64,000 nucleotides of DNA from Protonemura montana (GCA_947568835.1 OX387607.1:16295701-16359700); one strand, 5' to 3'. Shown: positions 35,081 to 46,831, counted from the stretch's first letter. Numbers and translations are program-made. Notes: generated by a model from the letters alone, not told the origin.

Positions 35081-35611
35081 GTAGAGCTTTGCTGAGATGT
35101 GCTAGGTTTTCATTTTAGTTACATCTGGCCTTTTAAGTTGAAATGTGATTTAAATTGCAAACGCTTGCAATGCGCGGGGTATTTTATTATCAATCATTGA
35201 GACGCTTATAGTGTTCATAATAACATTTGGCGTTATTTATTGTAGATTGTAGTCGTGTCAAAATGTCAAGAATTGCATATTAGTATTTATTTTATTTTAT
35301 TTTTGTATATTTTTAGAATTTGGAAAATATTTACAAGATGAAATAGTTTTGAATTCAATTTACAGTTTGTCAAAATCATTTACTACGATGTTAAACTGAT
35401 TTGCAAATAAGAAATTAATTTGATGGTTATTTACCATCAACTGCGTGTGGTTCAAATGGCGATAATCAAAATATTGTATGGCTAATTTAATGAGATCTCA
35501 GGATTCAAATCTACAGACTTATTTTGAAATTAAAATACAGATTTGATGTTTTTACTCTAAACACAGTATTTTTAAAGTACAAATAAACCTTCAAGTACCT
35601 GGGAAGTTGAT
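35081..35611. other. Intergenic with a family B remnant
   Basis: 35137-35225 holds a degraded family B element (GCAAACGCTTGCAATGCGCG, then TTGAGACGCTTATAGTGTTC). The rest is AT-rich with nothing recognised. Confidence 0.6.
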
Positions 35612-35762
35612 TGTTTTTAGACTCATGTCTACTTGATTTATCCTTAGCACTAGTTTTAACAAAAACTATTTGAAATGGGTTTTGAATGCTAAGTAAAGGA
35701 CAATATCCTTTACTTGTCCTTTACTTAGCATTCAAAACCCATTTCAAATAGTTTTTGTTAAA
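35612..35762. mobile_element. Family A inverted-repeat element, short form
   Basis: GTTTTTAGACTCATGTCTAC ... AAACTATTTGAAATGGGTTT ... AAGTAAAGGACAA, then the inverted arm GTCCTTTACTTAGCATTCAA ... CAAATAGTTTTTGTTAAA. Near-perfect hairpin. Confidence 0.8.
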
Positions 35763-35919
35763 CTTGGGAAGTAAGTTATTGTAAATATACACCGAATAAC
35801 AAAACTTAATTTTGGGAAAACTAAGAAACTTGGCTTGGAAAAAGTACCTTTTTGAAATGTCTATTTAAATGTTTATTCTGATGAAGCGGCTTAGCGTAGC
35901 TTTCAAGAAGCGAGTTGAG

Positions 35920-36344
35920 TTAGGATGAAATCTAACGCTTGCAAACGCTTGCAATGCGCGGGATATTTTATTATTATCAACACTAGAACCGTCTCAAAAA
36001 TTGATGCTCAAACGGGGACTCAAACCCAGATCTCCACCTGTCGCGGGTGTTGCTCTGAAGCATTGAGCTACTTGAACCCCGATCTCCACCTGTCGCGGGT
36101 GTTGCTCTAACCAATTGAGTTACATGGACCCCGATCTCCACCTGTCGCGGGTGTTGGTCTAACCAATTGAGCTACTTGGACCCCGATCTCCACCTGTCGC
36201 GGGTGTTGCTCTAACTAATTGAGCTATCTAGACACTGGTTTTTAGATACGATTTTAGTCTATTTGATATTTGATGAGAATGACAGTTCTCCAAGGTGTAG
36301 AACCATCAATTTTTGAGACGGTTATAGTGTTGCTAATAATAAAA
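35920..36344. mobile_element. Family B element carrying tRNA-like multimer
   Basis: Flanked by the 12-bp direct repeat AAGCGAGTTGAG (35908-35919 and 36345-36356), a clear target-site duplication. The head TTAGGATGAAATC and the arm CAACACTAGAACCGTCTC are on the left; the arm CATCAATTTTTGAGACGG is on the right. Between them lies about 300 bp with four tRNA-like units. Confidence 0.85.
36007..36235 (-). other. Four tandem tRNA-like units inside family B
   Basis: On the minus strand each 52-bp unit reads TAGCTCAATTGGTTAGAGCA (D-arm and A box), CACCCGCGACAGGTGGAGAT (anticodon-like arm) and GGGGT. Only the last unit continues into a T-arm, here G-G-G-T-T-T-G-A-G-T-C-C-C-C. Position 33 is not T in the apparent anticodon loop, so I treat the units as tRNA-derived and not functional. 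Units differ by point changes. Confidence 0.65.
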
Positions 36345-36356
36345 AAGCGAGTTGAG

Positions 36357-37343
36357 ATTTGTACTCGAGAATAAGTGAATATATCACTTTATACCTATGT
36401 ACCTGTCCTGTTCTGGACATGAGGCAATGTGAATGTCCAGGTATTCTCCGAGCGCTTATATCATGCAGGTAAGTGGAACAACGGGGCTAGCGACGCTGAA
36501 CTACTTCCTGTCAGCCAATAGCAGCGAAGATGAGCACCTTGACCGTACCAACCCCCCCTCCCCTCCCTACCCCTCTCGACACCCACGCGTAATGCACCTG
36601 AAGACTTTAATTAGTTTCTGTTTTTGTATGAAAAGTAATTGTGTTTATTGATTGATTTGTTTGCTGTCATCGATAAGAATGTGTTGTTACAAGTTGTTTA
36701 TTTTTGTGTTAAATTTATTGATCTTCTTCCCGTTTTACAATCCTGTTCTGAAACGCCCCGTGAAGGACACCAGCAAAAAACTGTTTTTTTGCTGAAACAT
36801 TTTTACACGAGTATTTAAACAGAAAGTGTTTTTATTACAATTTTTAACAATTTTATGACTTGTTTCTGTGCTCCACTATAATCATGCAAATTCTGAAACG
36901 TGGTTTTTATTTTATTTTTTTTGTGCGGAACGCAACTTGTATTTTAAAATCATGGAATAAAAAAAAAAAAAAAAATTTTGTGATCAAATGTACTTTTTTA
37001 GAAATAGCATAATTTGCTTCCGACAAACAAGATTTAGAATGGAAATAAAATTGACATATTTTCCAACGCGTATTTCATTGTTTGGTGTCAACTGATTGAT
37101 TGAAAGTGTTTTCAACTTCAACCGCGTTCTGTAAGTCAATGAATTGGCCAAGAATTGTGGCTGTCTACTTCGATGTGTACTTACTTTGATATGATACTTC
37201 GATGTGTACTTCGATGTACAAAAGGTGGCAATAAACCGTTACAGAATCAATTAAATGATCGGCCAAGCGTGCGGTGGACAATTACATCGATTAAACGAGA
37301 TCAATAATTGTCTTTATTGAAAGCTACACAAAAATTATATCAT
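36357..37343. other. Intergenic, no gene recognised
   Basis: Contains a C-rich stretch (about 36550-36580) and an A run at 36960-36975. Nothing else recognised. Confidence 0.5.
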
Positions 37344-37353
37344 CATTGAGATC

Positions 37354-37734
37354 AAGAATAACTATTTCAACTGGGTTTTGAATGCTAAGTGAAGAACAAC
37401 TAAATTTCCCAACGTTTCGTAACTTGTACCTGTTACTTTATCAAGGGTAAGAGCAGTCCTGACAATTTTCCAATAACAAAAGAACCACATAAAATTATAA
37501 CAATTACCAAGTTCAAGCTTCCTAAATAAATCTAAATAAAATAATCAGGGTCAATAACTCGAAAACTAACGTATTATGTATTTTCTGAAATAAAATCTCG
37601 AACACATTGGCGTTTTTTAACTAACTAAAATTTAGTAGCCCTTTACTTAGCATTCAAAACCCAGTTGAAATAGTTTTTGTTAAAACAAGTGCTAAGTTTA
37701 CATCAAGTAGACACGAGTCTAAAAACAATCATAA
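37354..37734. mobile_element. Family A element, long form, with target-site duplication
   Basis: The direct repeat CATTGAGATC occurs at 37344-37353 and 37735-37744. The element has ACTATTTCAACTGGGTTTTG, the internal TTTCGTAACTTGTACCTGTT and GAGCAGTCCTGACAATTTTC, the inverted arm GTTGAAATAGTTTTTGTTAA and the end ACGAGTCTAAAAACAATCAT. Confidence 0.8.
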
Positions 37735-37786
37735 CATTGAGATCGTTGATCGTGGTTGATAGCATTTTATTCGGATGTATTAGCGT

Positions 37787-37976
37787 TAAACAGCACCAAA
37801 CAGCACTAAACAGCACTAAACATCACCAAACAGCACCAAACAGCACCAAACATCACCAAACAGCACCAAACAGCACCAAACAGCACTAAACATCACCAAA
37901 CAGCACCAAACAGCACTAAACAGCACCAAACAGCACCAAACAGCACCAAACAGCACTAAACAGCACTAAACAGCAC
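37787..37976. repeat. 10-bp satellite
   Basis: Nineteen copies of CAGCACCAAA or CAGCACTAAA, with CATCACCAAA variants at intervals. Confidence 0.95.
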
Positions 37977-38203
37977 ACATAATTAAAATAAACATGGTAC
38001 CACCACACAAGCATCTATCGGGTGTCGCATTATCCAAGGATAACACGAAATCTTCTGTGTTCTAATGTGTTTAATTGCTGTCTACTTTACAAAAATCATA
38101 AATATTGTCTCATTATCATACTTTGTTGTAATTGATTTTTCTGTTTCGTGGATAGCCAAGTACCAGACAATATTTCTGCTAATTTCTGAGAAATAAATGA
38201 ATA

Positions 38204-38335
38204 AACTAGCAGTACCCGCTGCCTGACAGCCGCTTAAGATTTTGAGAGAATGGGCATTTTGGTTTAAACGTTTCTCGAGTTTTGTCAGATGCCCTTTCCA
38301 AGGCCTCTTATGGGACCACAACCAAGAATAGGTAC
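38204..38335. repeat. Dispersed repeat, copy 1 of 2
   Basis: AACTAGCAGTACCCGCTGCC ... GGCATTTTGGTTTAAA ... ATGGGACCACAACCAA. It shares its sequence with 59378-59465, which lacks about 40 bases in the middle. Type of element unknown. Confidence 0.75.
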
Positions 38336-38427
38336 CAAGAAAAGACTTAGAAAATAAAGTGTGACGCCGTTAGGAATTGATGAAGTCTTTTGCCCCTATG
38401 CCCTGAGGGCATACCCGATGGCTTTAT

Positions 38428-39740
38428 TAGGTCATAGCAACGGTAGCTACGTGTTGCTTAGCAACGGTAGCTACGTGTAGCTTAGCAACGGTAGCTACGT
38501 TGAGCTTAGCAACGGTAGCTACGTGTTGCTTAGCAACGGTAGCTACGTGTAGCTTAGCAATGGTAGCTACGTGTAGCTTAGCAACGGTAGCTACGTGTAG
38601 CTTAGCAACGTTAGCTACGTGTAGCTTAGCAACGGTAGCTACGTTGAGCTTAGCAACGGTAGCTACGTAGCTTAGCAACGTTAGCTACGTGTAGCTTAGC
38701 AACGTTAGCTACGTGTAGCTTAGCAACGGTAGCTACGTTGAGCTTAGCAACGGTAGCTACGTGTAACTTAGCAACGGTAGCTAAGTGTAGCTTAGCAACG
38801 GTAGCTACGTGTAGCTTAGCAACAGTAGCTACGTGTAGCTTAGCAACGGTAGCTACGTGTAGCTTAGCAACGGTAGCTACGTGGAGCTTAGCAACGGTAG
38901 CTACGTGTAGCTTAGCAACGGTAGCTACGTAGCTTAGCAACGGTAGCTACGTAGCTTAGCAACGGTAGCTACGTAGCTTAGCAACGGTAGCTACGTAGCT
39001 TAGCAACGGTAGCTACGTGGAGCTTAGCAACGGTAGCTACGTGTAGCTTAGCAACGGTAGCTACGTGTAGCTTAGCAACGGTAGCTACGTAGCTTAGCAA
39101 CGGTAGCTACGTAGCTTAGCAACGGTAGCTACGTTGAGCTTAGCAACGGTAGCTACGTGTAGCTTAGCAACGGTAGCTACGTGTAGCTTAGCAACGGTAG
39201 CTACGTGTAGCTTAGCAACGGTAGCTACGTTGAGCTTAGCAACGGTAGCTACGTAGCTTAGCAACGGTAGCTACGTAGCTTAGCAACGGTAGCTACGTGT
39301 AGCTAAGCAACGGTAGCTACGTGTAGCTTAGCAACGGTAGCTACGTGTTGCTTAGCAACGGTAGCTACGTGTAGCTTAGCAACGGTAGCTACGTGTTGCT
39401 TAGCAACGGTAGCTACGTGTAGCTTAGCAACGGTAGCTACGTGTAGCTTAGCAACGGTAGCTACGTGTAGCTTAGCAACGGTAGCTACGTGTTGCTTAGC
39501 AACGGTAGCTACGTGTAGCTTAGCAACGGTAGCTACGTGTTGCTTAGCAACGGTAGCTACGTGTAGCTTAGCAACGGTAGCTACGTGTAGCTTAGCAACG
39601 GTAGCTACGTTGAGCTTAGCAACGGTAGCTACGTAGCTTAGCAACGGTAGCTACGTAGCCTAGCAACGGTAGCTACGTGTAGCTAAGCAACGGTAGCTAC
39701 GTTGAGCTTAGCAACGGTAGCTACGTTGAGCTTAGCAACT
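38428..39740. repeat. Palindrome-bearing satellite, 22-25 bp units
   Basis: The core unit CTTAGCAACGGTAGCTACGT is followed by a variable joint of 0-4 bases (GTAG, TGAG, GTTG or AG). GTAGCTAC is a perfect palindrome in nearly every unit. The joint types come in blocks, such as the long-joint blocks near 38.45-38.65 and 39.3-39.6 kb, so larger segments have been copied. Open frames over the 24-bp units (V-A-T-V-A-K-L-H) are by-products. Confidence 0.95.
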
Positions 39741-42700
39741 CTATAAAGGAATCGAGCCGGTTATTCAGAGAGAATTTCTGAGAAATTTTAAAAGTGAATT
39801 CAGTTTGAATCCAGGTTCATTTTCTAACCGTCATTTGCTTTATATATTTGAGTTGCCGCAAAAAAATATTCCCAAATTTTGACAGCCGTCTTATTTTTGT
39901 GTGACTTTGATATTAACATTTCTTCCTCTAATCTTAGCTTACGTATTACATTCAAGAAGGTCTAGTGTTCAGGAATTGACAGTTTCAACAATTTTATGAC
40001 TTGAAATTATATTTTGAATGAAGGAATACGTGAGTTGTACGATTTTTAAGAATATATTGTGATACATAAAGATTGAAATCCTGCAGGTTTTGACAGCTGA
40101 CAGATGTCAAAGCTGTACAAAGTGAAAGAGGGTAAGATTTTAGAGGAACTCCCAAGGAATTAGTCGGGAATACCACCGAGTTTACTAAAAAATCAAAAGT
40201 TTTTACATTTATTTTCTTCATTACAATTTTCAAATATATAATCTGCTTGTGATATTCTGTGAATATTTCAATGGGCTTCAAATCCCCCCCCCAAAAAAAT
40301 ACAACAATCTGTTTATTTTAGCTGAAAAAATGCTAAAAAACACAAATGTCTCAGGTACATAGCAAGCAAGTAGGTTTAATTAGAATAAAACGAAGACAAT
40401 ATCATCTGTATTTCAATTGAACATGTGGCTCTCGTGAGTTCCCTTTAGGAATCAGCACGAAGCTAAGTCATGATGATTCAGTCAATGACTTGGAAAGATT
40501 TCTTCATCAATATCATTATTGAAGCTGAGTTAAAAGAAGTGGCGATGCCATTTCATTTTGGGGAACTCAATTTCCATAACTCTAGTAAACCTGACCCTAC
40601 CACCGAACGTGCTCTTTTTTAAAAACCTGTTAACGCCTTGCTTAACCTACTCATTGTGCGATAAACAATGGTAAAAACATACAAAAAAAAACCAGTATTC
40701 ATTTGAACTCCTTTTTACCAATAGAAAAAAATATATAGAAATAAGCAGTTTAAAATTCAGATCAGTTATTTCCCTTTGAAGCCCCCGTATCTCAGTTATT
40801 TCTAAACGCTTTCCAAGATGCCAAGAGTAAAATAAAACACATAATTGCAAGAGATCTTCACACTTTGAAGCACATAAGTACCTGCAAGTTGCATACTTGG
40901 TTAATCACCTATGGTAGGTACATTTGAGTGCAACCAGGAAGTGTGCATCAATTTAAATGAGATCAAGGCTATAAGATGCAGAATTAGAGTTGTGTATGAG
41001 ATAGGTATGTGTGCCAATTTGGTGTGAGTGGTCGATGGCCACTGAATTGGCAAACAAATATTACTCTCTTATGACCCATGTCAAGTTATGTTCTACCAGT
41101 TAAGATTGCTAGGTGTTGTGCTTCTCGCCTGTCGTTGGTAATTCCATTCTGTGGCCTCTGGTATATGCAATACAATTTTATTGACATGATATTTTTTATT
41201 GGTGTTTACTGAGTGGTACAGAAAAAAAAAACTAGGCTACAGCATGATATTTAAAAATATGTTTTTTTTTTTGCTATTGTTGTCGGTGTTTCATTGATAA
41301 TGGTTTTATTTTAATTAACTTGTCGAGTGTTTTGTTAATTTGTGATTTAATTAACGATATCATTGTAAAGATTTATTAACTAGAGTATGTCCTTCTGGAT
41401 GTGAGATGATTAGTGCGTTTCCTTTGAGAGAATTTCTCCGCAAGATGTCAGTTTGTTGAAACATGATATTCTAATGGTTTCCCGAACACAAAAGCGTCAA
41501 ATTGGGAACGCATTATTTTTTTTTTATAAATTTTCGTATTGTTTATTCCGCACAACAGAAAGCACGGTGTTAAAATTGGTGGTAATTATTTTTTTTCAAC
41601 GCATCGCTGTACTCTAAGATAGCACTCTTTATTTTCAATGGCAAGTACGCGTACTTTCTCCACAAAGCAAGGTCGAAATTACTGTACTCTAGCAGTGAAC
41701 CACTCAGGCATTATGGTCAGACAATTTTCTCTTAAAATTTAGGCTTTTTAAAGTGATTTTTATATTAAACGAATCATTGATATTAAATGATAAGGGTCAT
41801 GCATTTTACTAGTGACTTTAGTACGTGGTTTTAATGGGACTCTTTTATCTGGGACAGCGCGTTCGCGGAAAACACTGGTACCTCCTTCGATTTGAACCAT
41901 TTTTCACCGTCGTGCTCGCCAGCCATTAATCAAATCGAGGATTGTCCGAGTTTCTTCTTTCGATTTAAATTATTGACCAATTGATTAAGAGAACCACGAA
42001 TGGCCAGCAAAAAAAAAAAACCTGCTTCTACATCTCAACTTTTTACCCACCTGTACACCGCTTGCATATTACAGAATAAATCTGGATCGAAGATGCACAT
42101 TACAAAAAAAGGCATAACAGCTTTTCGAAGCCAGGTGAACTCATTTAGTTTCATCAGTTTTTGCCAGCGAATATTTGTGTGTAAATTTTGAACGTCAAAC
42201 AAACCAGGATGTGACGAATACAACCAACAAACACCAAAATCACAATCACCGAATATTCCATTGTGTTCCGTGTTTTCCACAGAAACGGCATCGAGGTCAA
42301 TCTTTCAAAGATATCACGATTTTATCGCTATTTTTACCCCTGTCATAATCTTAATATAATTCAAGCATTATCAAGGTCAAGCATAAAGACTTGACGAGAT
42401 GGGATTTTGATGTGAGGTAGCAATTTTGGTGAAAACCACAAATGCACGGGACGGTCATTTCATCACATTGATATTGATCACGTAGATACTTGGCCAGATG
42501 ATCGCGATCAATCAACGAAATCGCCTCCCAGCTAAACGCATATCCAGGCAATAACGTCAATTTGGTTTGCAAATATAAAAGTAATAGAATTGGCTCATCA
42601 GTTTTTCTTATGTGATGACCACATGGCAATTTAAAAGCATGTCTACTTGCGTTTTAACATGCGATTCAAAAACTAAATAGATGCTTGCATCGTTAAAGTA

Positions 42701-43449
42701 CATTAGGTGATTAGTTGGCACAGTTTTGTGTTCAAAGCAAAATGTATTGCCGTTAAAAATTACAAAAAAAATATATTCTGACCTTGTCCTTGACTTGTTT
42801 TGCCAGTGTTTTCTAAAACAAAACCTCCACAAGGCGCTCAATAGAAGTAATCATCGATTTACTATGCAATGACTTACTAATCTATATTTCAATGTTTTGA
42901 TTTTTTGATTTTACAACCTGTCAATAACTAGTTACCACGGTCGAGTCCGTCACGTAATTTGCATGTAAAATTCACAGAAACAAAGCTTCGGTCTTAAAAC
43001 GGCGTAACCGAAAAAGCAAACGCACTGTAATTACCCCGAGTGCGCTCTCGGTGTTACTTTCGAGCCAGAGCAATCGTGTCCGAGTGTACCTGAAATCAGT
43101 ATTTATCGGCAGACAACTTTCCACGGACATGACCCGGTGCATTTCAAAAGCGACGATCTAGTTACTCGCAACGAAAAATAAGTACACCCAAAATAACAGG
43201 TGGTACTCCGAGGCGAAGTGACAAAAAAGTGCACGAAGATGCACGAGTCCGCAACGAATACATCAGTGAAAGGATAATACATACTTTATAATGTAACCCA
43301 CATGATATCAGCTCGTTCGAAAAATTGACGTACACATGCTTACTTAAATAACAATCACCCTGGTTATTTTTTAATCTGGAACGTACGCTCTCAATTTGTT
43401 TTTCATTTATTTTGCCATGCTCTGAAACCTATTTACCCCTTCACCACGG
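39741..43449. other. Intergenic, no gene recognised
   Basis: AT-rich. The minus-strand frames at 42351-42841 and others lack any signature. Near 42960-43440 base composition rises ahead of the gene 6 promoter. Confidence 0.45.
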
Positions 43450-43487
43450 CATAAAACGACGGATCCACGCACACCTACTCATCATTC
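43450..43487 (+). promoter_or_regulatory. TATA-like box and initiator of gene 6
   Basis: CGGCATAAAACGAC (43448-43460) is followed about 30 bases later by ACTCATCATTCGG, with TCATT at 43482-43486. The 5' UTR would be about 90 nt. Confidence 0.6.
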
Positions 43488-43575
43488 GGTGACTACAGCT
43501 CGACTAGTGCACTTCTCTTCAGAGTGCACCGACCAATCATAAACAACAACCAAGTCTTTTGACTTCATAATTGCG

Positions 43576-46138
43576 ATGGCGACCGGCAACTTCATTGTGC
43601 TCGCATTGTGTGTGCTTAGCGTTTCTTGTGCAACGACCCGACAAGACGTCGTCGAACATCGCTCCGTCGATTCGTCTGAAGAAACTGGACGATCTCAGCC
43701 TGGACCTGATTTTTCTTCTGGGATTAAAGTTTTGATTCGTGCCTACGAGCAGTGTGACGAGAATAAGGACACGTTCCAGTGTTTGAAGGGGAAGGCGTTG
43801 AAGTTCGTGGACCGCGCTTTGCTTGTGGAAAACATCCCGTTGATCGAGGGGTTGACTCTGGTGAAGACTGGACAAGAGGCACCTGCTGCTCGTGCCCTTA
43901 CTGATGCTGACATCGAGGATCCTAAGACTATTGATGGACTTCTTGTGGACAGGATGTCAAGGTTCATTAGCTCGCACTCGCTCCAGCTCAATATGCCGAA
44001 GATCACAGAAAACGCAAAGGAACTTTTCGATGAGCAAGGTGAGTTGAAACTTTATGATACAATTCAGGCATATGTTGTATTGTTTTTAATTAGTTAAAAT
44101 ACAAAAGCTATAAAGCTAGTTTGTGGAAATATATTACTGCTATAATCAAGTCGAAATGCACTGTGATAAATCGACGGAACTGAAAGGAGATATGATTAAA
44201 TTCAGACAAACAAAAGTTAATCTAGAATGACAATCAAAATAGAGTAACAAAATGTACAGTAATGTACGCAAAAGTACATGGAAGTGAGGGTATATTGTTA
44301 AAATCACCGAAAAAAAACTAATTACTTTGGCTTTGTATTCTTATTTTTGATTGGAAATCTGTCATAAGTTGAACCTGTTTTTCTCTTTATAAACCGTTAA
44401 AGTTAATTTGTACCTTTCATAGCTGGTTGCACCAAATCAACCACCAAGGTTTTTAATTCGACGCACAGTAGCTATTGGTATTTCTTGAGGCAGTTCAATA
44501 TTTGCAGTAATTAGAGTAATTGATGCACTAGAACTGTTACAGCTAACAGTACAATTAAATCATAGACACACAGCTTATCGGCTAATTACAAAACAAGATC
44601 GATCAGCTTAGTTTAACGACGCAGCTAATTTTAACATCAAAACCGCAAATAATAAAAGCTTATTCAAGATGATAATCAACAATAGCAATTAGTTCGATCA
44701 AATTGACCGAACAATAATGTGAACATGTAGGCTTTGACCCAGAAAAGATGATTTTTCCACTCAACGCGGTGCACGTGAAGTCCCTTTGGTCCTGTAGTTG
44801 ACCACGCGAGTTGGTCTACGCGCGTGTCGACGCACCAAGCCGCACGCATGCGTTTCAGAGCGTAAATAACGTGCTACCAACACGCGTTAAAGTGGTATAA
44901 ACCTGCGATGAATGATTGCTTTCATGGAACTCAATATCTAAGTTGGAGTTGGGCTGAAATTAATGTCATCGCAGCTTTTGGATAAAGTACTTTTATATTT
45001 TGATTCACGCAATGTCCGAGTCAGTTTTGCTAAGCTATATCGAAGATAATTAATATTTAATAATTGGTATCGCAATTATAACGAATCGCTATCACTTTTA
45101 CGCTTCTTTCCGTGATTTGGCTAATCATAGTTTCAAGCCAAGAATAATTAATCTTTTCACTTTTAAGAAAAATACTTTTTTTTTAATTTAAACCTCAAAC
45201 GCGACGCGAAAGTCAAACGTTCTTTTTCTTTTAAACAAGTCTAAGACTTGATTAACGTTCTGTGAGTAAATTTCATTTTCTTTAATTCTTATTTTCGCTC
45301 ATGACTGCCATTGTTTTACAAAAAAGATCACAATCTCCTCACGCGACTTGAAGAAACTACTTTGGTTAGTCAATGTACAAGTTAACTTTAACTCGGAGTT
45401 AACGTAGTTTCATTACAGTGAACACAAGATCGTTCTAACCAAATAGTTTGGCTGCTAAATAATTTTTTTTTGACAAAAACTATTTTTCAACTGAGTTGTG
45501 AATGCTAAGTAAAGAACAACTAAATTTCCCAACGTTTCGTAACTTGTACCTGTTACTTTATCAAGAATCAAAGCAGTCCTGACAATTTTTCAATAACAAA
45601 TAAACAATTGTATGTGACAGATATTGGTATTGAACTGGTTTTTCAACTGCTCTTCTCTTCTTTAGGTCGTGGTAACAAACTGAAGAAGCTCGCCGGTCCC
45701 CTGCTGATGGGACTCATGATGAAAGGCGGTCTGGTCGCGATCGCTTTCAAAGCAGTCGCTCTTTTAGCCGGCAAAGCGCTCCTTGTCGCTAAAATCGCCC
45801 TCGTCCTCGCCGCAGTGATCGGTCTTAGCAAACTAGCCGGAGGGAAAGAGAACAAAGTCTCCTACGAGATCGTCAAGCACCCACATGTCCAGCACGCACA
45901 TTCCCATTCCAGCAGCGTGGTCCATGAAGGACATGGAGGCGGCTGGGATTCTGGGTCCAGCTCTGGAGGGCACGGGGGTTGGGACTTGGGCGGCGGTGGT
46001 GGAGGCGGCGGCGGTGGTGGAAGCAGTGGACATTTCAGGAGTTTAGATGCTTCGCAATCTGAGTTTGTTCCCCATGTGATGGCTTACAGGGGACAGATCA
46101 GCCAGGAGCAGGCCAATAAAGTTGATGCCCAACAGTGA
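43576..46138 (+). CDS. Gene 6: Osiris family protein (DUF1676), 2 exons, 311 aa
   Basis: Exons are 43576-44038 and 45666-46138. The donor is GCAAG/GTGAGT and the acceptor is CTTCTTTAG/GT, in phase 1. The signal peptide is residues 1-18. The two-cysteine segment is C60-x8-C69 (QCDENKDTFQCL), followed by K-G-K-A-L-K-F-V-D-R-A. The core ends R-M-S-R-F-I-S-S-H-S-L-Q-L-N-M-P. Exon 2 opens GRGNKLKK, then the hydrophobic segment (about 163-208, L-L-A-G-K-A-L-L-V-A-K-I-A). It continues V-S-Y-E-I-V-K-H-P-H, a His/Ser stretch, a run of eleven Gly, and F-V-P-H-V-M-A-Y-R-G-Q near the end. It is the closest relative of gene 5, in the same orientation, but lacks gene 5's second intron. AATAAA at 46506-46511 is a likely polyadenylation signal. 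Confidence 0.95.
44039..45665. other. Gene 6 intron
   Basis: AT-rich. It carries a partial family A element at its 3' end (45473-45603), whose last base is about 60 bases before the acceptor. Nothing else recognised. Confidence 0.6.
45473..45603. mobile_element. Family A element, left half, in gene 6 intron
   Basis: CAAAAACTATTTTTCAACTG, AATGCTAAGTAAAGAACAAC, CCCAACGTTTCGTAACTTGT and CAGTCCTGACAATTTTTCAA. The right half is missing. Confidence 0.75.
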
Positions 46139-46505
46139 AGGAGTCAGGATGGTTTGGTTTCGGATTCAATGACGAGGTGGTTTTCTGGTTTTATTTAAAT
46201 TAGCCCGAGCGTTGTGATATTTGATTTTAGAATTAGCTGTTACACATAACCAGTAATTTATTGTTTTTTTCATCGAATTTAAATCCTAGTTTAGTCTCCA
46301 ATAGAATAGTTACCAAAATTTAGGTGTAATTTTCCCGGAGGGCATTTCACTGTTGAATCTGACACCAAAGCATTCCAAAGCACGTAGAATAGAGTTCCTC
46401 TCCACGAAGTTCTCGATTTATTTATTGTTTATTCTGTATTTATATTTTGGTCCCTGCAATTTGTATAATATGTGTGTATTTATTTTTTTGTATGCTTTTT
46501 TTATT

Positions 46506-46511
46506 GAATAA
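46506..46511 (+). terminator. Polyadenylation signal of gene 6
   Basis: AATAAA in TATTGAATAAACAAG, about 370 bases after the stop codon, in an AT-rich stretch followed by a T-rich segment. Confidence 0.5.
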
Positions 46512-46678
46512 ACAAGAATTTTTATTAATTTGACTGGATGGCTTATTAAATCGATCCATTATCTCTCATTTTCATGATATTATTCGATTTGGTCGCACAT
46601 TTTTTCAACCAATATTGGCTAGAACGCATTACAGCAATAAAATCCACGCCATATATTGGGCTGATTACCATTTCACTT

Positions 46679-46831
46679 AACAAAACCCATTTTAAATAGT
46701 TTTTTAATGCTAAGTAAAGGACAAGAAAATTTCCCTTTAGTTGTTCTTCACTTAGCATTCAAAACCCATTTCAAATAGTTTTTGTCAAAACTAGTGCTAA
46801 GTTTACATCAAGTAGACATGAGTCTAAAAAC
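46679..46831. mobile_element. Family A inverted-repeat element
   Basis: AACCCATTTTAAATAGTTTT, then AATGCTAAGTAAAGGACAAG and GTTCTTCACTTAGCATTCAA, then the right end TAAGTTTACATCAAGTAGAC to GAGTCTAAAAAC. Confidence 0.7.

Noticed and set aside
38427-39644. Open frames with V-A-T-V-A-K-L-H repeats
   Set aside because: Translation of the 24-bp palindrome satellite; frames break whenever the unit length changes.
38428-39740. CRISPR-like array
   Set aside because: Units are continuous tandem repeats without unique spacers, in a eukaryotic genome.
42351-42841. Two adjacent minus-strand frames suggesting a gene
   Set aside because: They are in AT-rich DNA, have no recognisable domain and no convincing splice sites joining them.
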